Shown: positions 58,201 to 64,000 of the stretch, piece by piece
Position numbering within the stretch: position 1 is the first letter of the stretch
Layout of the letters: every line of letters starts with the position of its first letter
From: Dipylidium caninum
Lineage: Eukaryota > Platyhelminthes > Cestoda > Cyclophyllidea > Dipylidiidae
Assembly: GCA_017562135.1 (NCBI GenBank)
Contig: QEYB01001522.1
Location: 434,001 to 498,000, forward strand
DNA: 64,000 bases
Reading direction: 5' to 3'
Notes under the pieces: generated by a model
Told to the model about the DNA's origin: nothing
What the model saw: the letters and a program-made list of their open reading frames with translations, nothing else
Databases searched by the model: none
Translations under genes and position numbers: made by a program

Positions 58201-60885
58201 TAATTGAGGAAATCATCTACACATAGGTAAATGAGACCGGAGAAGAACTGAACCCTGCTAAAATATCTTTGTATTTGATTACATCCCCGAAAAAAACGGC
58301 AATCCAAGAGATAAGCAAGAAAAGACGAATTATGCTCAATAACGAAAAAACGTTTAAACAAACGAATTTTCAACAATTCAAGGTGTTTAAGGTTTAGCAA
58401 ATAGAAAATGATTGTAAGTGAAACTCATAATATTATTGGCTCGGACGGATTGACGCTCGAGAACCAAATATAGATAGATGAAGGCCTACGAAGACACATC
58501 GACGTTCGTCTCGCGAAAATTTAATAAAAATAAATATGCCCTCTCCTTAAATGATTTGAGTTCAATTCCTTGTAAAATAATAGAGTACCACTCTATTCAA
58601 TGTTCATAATTTCCGTTGGTTTATTAAATCCGTTCAAATAAACCCTACTCAAAAACGGAAAGTATACAAATTTGCAAAAACCGTGACACGTTAGGAAGTC
58701 CCGGAGGAGAAAATAGCATCGGAGAAAAAAGGATTAGGAAAAAAGGTAGTTACTCGGTTTTTCGTGTATCCTTCTGTGCTTTGATAACGTTAGCGCGAAG
58801 TTGGTCGAAGGAATCTGAGTTAGCAGTAACACGCAATTTCGAATTTATGATACCCAGATGGCGCCAATATCTGAGAGAGGGTTAAAGACAAAAAACATTT
58901 GATAAAGTAGTTCCGAGTAAAGTAACTACACTGACGAATGACGTTATTAAAAGATAATGCTCCAAGAGACATGGAAAGATGCGAAAAAACACGATATAAA
59001 AGAAACGATACACATTGCAGCTAGTGTGTAAAAAATGTAGCATAAGTGCTCATTCAAAGAAACAAATTAAGGGGTTACAATAAAATGTGTAGTTTACAAA
59101 AAAGACAAAGCAGTGCAAAAACATACACACCCATCCTTATCACGAACGCCGACGAAGGGAAGTTCGACTGCGATAAGATCTGGTACAACATTAAAGATCT
59201 CCTGTTTGTTGCCATGTTGAATTGTAAATTTCTGCGAAAAATACAGCCATACGGATTAGGGTAATAAAGCCGGGACATAAGGAAGCAAGTAGCTGTAAGG
59301 AAATGGTCTAGTCCAATAATTGGCAAAGTACCGAGATAAGTGCGGTTAAAGTAGTTTTAGTATGTTTCGAAAAAACTTTCACGCCCAAAGGGAAGAAATA
59401 GACACTTACGTAATTGTCACCATTAACGTCTAAGAACAATTTTACGTCCTAAACTAAAGTATTCAAAAAGCGAAATACTTTTCGTTTTAAAGCGCGCCAA
59501 AAGGATTCCGTGATACGCATGTATATATAATCAAAAGCGCCTCCGGTATCGCAAGGAGGCATGAAGGTCGAGATTAGCGCGCATCTTAGGAGACTGGGCA
59601 AACTTATTGTAAAATACAAACAGCAGCCTTTTTTAGAATACGTGTGCAACGCATGTCCATGTTTGGCGTATATAATAGAAATAACTTACGAGTACGTTGG
59701 TTTTGATTTAACATTGACGAAGCGTACATGATGCGGGAGGTAAAAGTGTTTTACATGAACGCGGTAAAAATATGTGGAATAAAATTGCGGTCGCAGAAAG
59801 CTCAAGGTTATAATATAGCTCATAAATAGTTCTGGCAGTTAAAATGCTTCACACAAATTGTTTGCTTCATAAACAAGTTTGGACTTCTAACTTGTAGCAT
59901 TTGTGTGCACGATTCAAAAGCAATATACAATCACAGTTTCACTCAATGTCGCTCGAAATTTTTCGTTTGTAACGATCTCTGCGTATATGAGATCGTTATT
60001 ACGGCAGTTGCAATTTTCTCTATACGGGCAAAGGATGACTGAAAGCAAAAATTGATTGCAAACTATGGTGAAGCCTCTTCGTCAAAACCTTCTTCTTTCA
60101 ACAAGTGCATGCGTTTTGTATCATTCTGTTCTGCAAAATTTTTTACAGCTTTATGTAGTTTATTTTACGTAAAAATATTCGAAGTACGAGGAGTCGTAAA
60201 TGATAACGTCAATTTAGCAAAATAAAAGCCCTATTTCACGGCCGCAAGGCATATATTTGAGTTTCTTTTTCTTTTCTCTTAGCGGTAAGACCCAAAAAGA
60301 TTGGGCCAAAATACATGGCCGTCGTACCCCCCCCCCCCCAAAACGCCACATATATTAGTTCAGCAATAATTTCTATTACATTGTAACAAAATTTATGGCA
60401 TCATGTTCGCAGGTTTTATTAACGATACCTCTCAGCATTAAACGTTCATACTTGCTTCGCGGTTGAAAGTCGAGGCGCCTAAATCGGATGTTCTGGTGGA
60501 TGTGTTGAAGGGGTTCGGTCTGGCTTGCGGTTGTGCGCTGTGTCTTCTGTTCTCGGAACTCTCCTATTCCCTTCTATCTTAACTTATAGTTGTACTTTAG
60601 TATCGTATCGTAAAAATTCTTCATTGTTGAACACTGTGACCCGTTAAGTAAGCCTTGTTTGTCTGTCTCTAATCGAAAACTACCCTTGGTCCATAATTGT
60701 AATTCAGTATTCCTTTTTATACTCCCAGATTTTCTTGCACACAAAATCAGTGCACCTCTATTACCTCAAATTATCTCGAGAATACTTCAGCTTTTTTACA
60801 TTTTCGCTTTCCTGTCGATGTTATTCATGGTATTTTCCCACGTTTATGTTATAGTTATTTTAGTACTTGTCCGCCGCTTTTACAG
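55254..60885. other. 5.6-kb AT-rich intergenic region
   Basis: Very AT-rich, with the plus strand biased to A up to about 59 kb and then T-rich toward the next gene. Only short frames occur. A run of 13 C lies at 60327-60339. The right end should hold the promoter of the BAZ1B gene. Nothing else recognised. Confidence 0.45.
60327..60339. repeat. Poly-C run of 13 bases
   Basis: Uninterrupted C homopolymer about 565 bp upstream of the BAZ1B start codon, followed by four A. Rare in this AT-rich stretch and prone to length error in assemblies. Confidence 0.9.
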
Positions 60886-60903
60886 GTTTGGCGCTCAGAA
60901 CCA

Positions 60904-63900
60904 ATGCCACTCCTTGGAAATCGGCTACACGTTCTGAACACAGTTGCCAAAAAGCCTAAGAAAAACGTCGATAACCCATCTCCCTTTAAATACGTTGTAC
61001 CCGACACAAAAGAAATATGTTTATCTGAAGACGAATTGAAGCGGAAAACAACGCTATATGAAACCAAGATATGGACTTGTCGAGTAACTGGTCGGGCTAA
61101 TTTGACATATAAAGAAGCAATTAAATCAGAACACACTAGTTTGAATATCTTGAAAAAAACTATATGTGATCACTATCGTGCCGTGATCTTACAAATCGTT
61201 CATAAAAGTAACCAAATTGATTATCTTATTCTTTCAGATAACTCCTCTCTTGAGCCTTTGACCCAAATCTGTTGGACTAGGGTTCACGAACAATTCGCAA
61301 TTGGTGAGCCGGTTTTACTCAAAGTTGACTCAAATAAGCCGTAAGTTCAGCTTAATTTCTTCGATCTTTAGTATTCGAGCAACTATCTTAAGTATTGATG
61401 CGGCTGCCAATAAGCCGGAAGTTATCGATCTGTCAAAAGATGACACTAGTTCTCCAAATAACAGTGATAAGGAAAATACAGTGAATATCAAACGCCCTGT
61501 GGTGGCTAAAGTTAGTTTTCATCCGTATACATTTCGCGTTATAGGAGAACTTTTCATATAGCCTTCAACTGACGTCTGATGAGCTTGTTAATGTTAATAA
61601 TGTTCCTGCAAGATGTATACAGTAAGAATTTTGCCACTTTATCGACTTTTCTTCAAGACGTGTGCATCGTGCTCCGTCTAAGGATCACATCAGAATGTTT
61701 ATTCGCGCGCATGCTATGCGATATGGTCCATCTTCAAGTGGTCCTTGGGTTGTTGACAATTCTGCTCTTCGGAAATATTGTCCTAATATGAAGATGTCTA
61801 GTAATCTTATTGACAAGGATAAGGTATCTCTTTTCTTATTTTTACTATAGTGTCATTACAGCTCCGACTCGTTTCCGAGACTTATGAGTTAAAGTTTTAT
61901 GAAAAAATAATTAGTGAAAAAAACAAGGGAAATGATGTAAATGGTGAAACATCAATCAAGCTGTCGCCCAAAAGTTTGAAAATTTTCAAAAACCTATCCG
62001 CACTTCGAAAGGATCCCCCAAAAATGTCTTCGGAGAATCTCCTACCTTTGAAGAATGAGACATCGGAAGGAAAGCCGTCCAGAAAGTTAAAGCAGGTTCG
62101 TATGTACTGTCGAATTTAAATGTATGCAAAATTTGTACATAACTTTAACTTCCACTCAAGGCTATTCTACCATTTAAAAAATCCCCTGGATCTTTGGATT
62201 CTGGGCGGAAGAGCAGATCAAATACACCAATGAAGTCTGAAGTTACTCTGCCTCCTATTGCCAGGCGTCTTGTTCGGAGTCTTATAGGGAACATGGAAAC
62301 AAATACTTTCAAAGTTATCGTTTCGCGGTGTGTTGCCATTCTCACTGATGCTCAAATACGCGCTCTTCCTAATGTCGCCCAAAAACTTATCATCGATAAG
62401 AAGATTGCCATTGAAAATCGTAAAAAACTGTATGTTTTATATGATTTGTAGACGTTTCTCGTTGTCTACAAATCGTTATCGGACCTTTAATAGTATTTGA
62501 GTTGTTATTTTCGATGAGACCTTTCCTCTTCGTATGTTTGGCTATTAATTATATGTGTAGTCTAGTATTTTTTGAGTCAGAGAATTTGATTTTTCAGCAC
62601 TGTATAGACTACCTCAAGCTTAATTTCTGAAACGAGGATAGTATGGATGCTTGATACGAATCATGTTCTTTTTTTTATGTTTCGTTTCCTTTTTAGACAA
62701 AGCATGACTCCGGAACAACAGAAAGCCTATCTGCGTGACCTGCGTCTACAACGTCGTACGCTCATTGACGAAAATGCACCTTACTTCGAGACTGGAATCC
62801 AAGTTTTTCCACTTCCTGAGCCCCGTGCTTTCCCCCTTCCTTTGAACATGACCTCCCTGCAGTTCACCCGCGTTCTCAGTTTTACGGAGTTCATCGCTTG
62901 CTATCAACCCCTACTGACTGAGTCTGCGCTTTCACCAGGAGAAATGATATATCCGACCCGTATAAAACAACTGGCTACCGATCTATGCTATTCTTCAACA
63001 GGCAATTCGGAGGAAGAATTCACGACAGATATTGAGGAGGAATCAAATTTAACACCCACTGATGCCGGGCTCCCTAGGGCTTCTGTCCAGGGACTTCGGT
63101 GTCTCAGCCTAGATCGCATGTTACGGGCCGTGAGCGAACGCCACATGTCTGCTTCAGCCTATCGGTGTTTGGCTCGGCCTATGGGCGCACTACTTCGTCT
63201 TCTTTTTCTCAGTGAACAGTTTTCTGTACGTTCATGTAGATCACACCAATTATTGAGTGATTGTATATAACTTGTATTGCGTAATTCCCCACCAACCTTT
63301 TGCCCATTATAAGTAGTGCTAATCATTTACCTATTTCAGAAACAGACAGAATTAGGTATCCAGCTCTCAAAAATTCCAATAACGCCATACACTGCCCCAG
63401 AACTTCTACGTCTACTGTTGCAGTGTGAATTGGTCAATGGTACGTGTTCAACAAATGACCGAGCAGTAGCGCGTATTCGCCAAATAATTGCCTGTAATGG
63501 GGGTAGTGTGTGTGATTTAATGCCCTCGGGAGACGCTCTCGGAGCAACCAGTCTTATCAAGCATCTAACAACTGCCGATTTGTTTGCGTTGGATACAGAA
63601 CACCGAATTTTAGCTATTGAGATCCTTGTCGATTTGATGCTTGACTTTGACACAATGGATGAGTACATGCACACGTGCAACAAAAGAGCCATTAGAGCGT
63701 GGCAAACTCGTTTGGCGCTTACTAAAAAGAAACGAACGGTATACCTGCCGAATTCGCTGAAGCGAAATTACCGGTCGGAAAAGGTAAGTTTCGCCATACT
63801 ACAATTATCGTGTTTTTGTATGAAAGATAATACACGTTATTTGGGTGGAAATCACGATTTGAAGAATTATTTAATTTGAAACATCGATTCTTTGAAATTA

Positions 63901-64000
63901 TCAACTCATGGTTTGAACAACAAGACGCTTTAGTCTAGTATTCACTTTTGTGAATTTCTTTATAACTGTGCTATAAATATATTTAATGGCACTCTGGCGC
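60904..64000 (+). CDS. BAZ1B: BAZ1B (WSTF)-like chromatin remodelling protein, 3' partial
   Basis: ISWI-associated nuclear scaffold; in vertebrates its WAC region also phosphorylates H2A.X. Exons: 60904-61340, 61372-61510, 61545-61621, 61658-61823, 61862-62095, 62161-62429, 62697-63225 and 63340-63783, then intron to the window end; 765 codons, all phases match. Residues 1-130 are the WAC domain: start MPLLGNRL, then ETKIWTCRVTGRANLTYKEA. Next come NNSDKEN, SYSLQLTSDELV with NNVPARCIQ, and DHIRMFIRAHAMRYG with GPWVVD, all in the order of human BAZ1B. SMTPEQQKAYLRDLR precedes the DDT region (about 495-615), interrupted by an acidic insert. Exon 8 is WHIM-like: ELGIQLSKIPITPYTAPELL, then ALDTEHRILAIEILVDLMLD. 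These features favour BAZ1B over BAZ1A. The PHD finger and bromodomain should lie to the right. The five shortest introns or their neighbours are 31-65 bp. Confidence 0.93.

Noticed and set aside
1..64000. CRISPR arrays, operons, rRNA, tRNA, and reverse-transcriptase or transposase remnants
   Set aside because: The genes are intron-containing and eukaryotic, no regularly spaced repeats were seen, no catalytic RT motif or terminal repeats were recognised, and TTCGA-like words had no tRNA fold around them. Diverged elements could have been missed by eye.

Overview
The window reads as nuclear DNA of a parasitic flatworm, most likely a cestode. The basis is the gene set together with the intron sizes. 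Several genes are cut by introns of only 31-38 bp, a second group of introns measures about 65-115 bp, and a few introns reach several kb. I could run no alignment. Exons were joined by hand from GT/AG sites, matching codon phase and recognisable protein families, so product names rest on remembered family features.

Layout. 1.6-9.4 kb (+): cytoplasmic C-terminus of a KCNQ (Kv7) potassium channel in five exons; the transmembrane part lies off the left edge. 12.9-13.7 kb: a convergent pair, SDHD (complex II cytochrome b small subunit, +) and a roadblock dynein light chain (-), whose 3' ends nearly touch. 16.8-17.0 kb (-): an isolated zinc-ribbon exon. 18.2-18.9 kb (-): a disordered ORF of unknown status. 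19.2-20.9 kb (-): a ZC2HC1-type zinc-finger gene, divergent from endoplasmin/GRP94 (+, 21.9-24.6 kb), which ends in the ER-retention tetrapeptide KEEL. 31.4-33.1 kb (+): an intronless orphan seven-helix membrane protein. 34.9-36.3 kb and 41.2 kb: unassigned candidate exons. 52.1-52.5 kb (-): PET100, a 67-residue cytochrome oxidase assembly factor in three small exons. 55.0-55.3 kb (-): a coiled-coil exon candidate. 60.9-64.0 kb (+): the N-terminal 765 codons of BAZ1B/WSTF, running off the right edge.

Functionally this is an ordinary mixture of housekeeping genes: respiratory complexes II and IV, ER folding, dynein transport and chromatin remodelling, plus one ion channel and one orphan receptor-like protein. 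There is no operon, CRISPR array, recognisable transposon or rRNA, and I found no tRNA. More than half of the window is intergenic or intronic sequence without recognisable content.

The most interesting signals are acceptor-like AG sites 1-18 nt before four start codons (possible spliced-leader addition), the micro-introns, two convergent poly(A) signals sharing one near-palindrome, a retained-intron form of GRP94 that would lose its ER signal, a long insertion in the BAZ1B DDT domain, the orphan seven-helix protein, and the zinc-ribbon exon.
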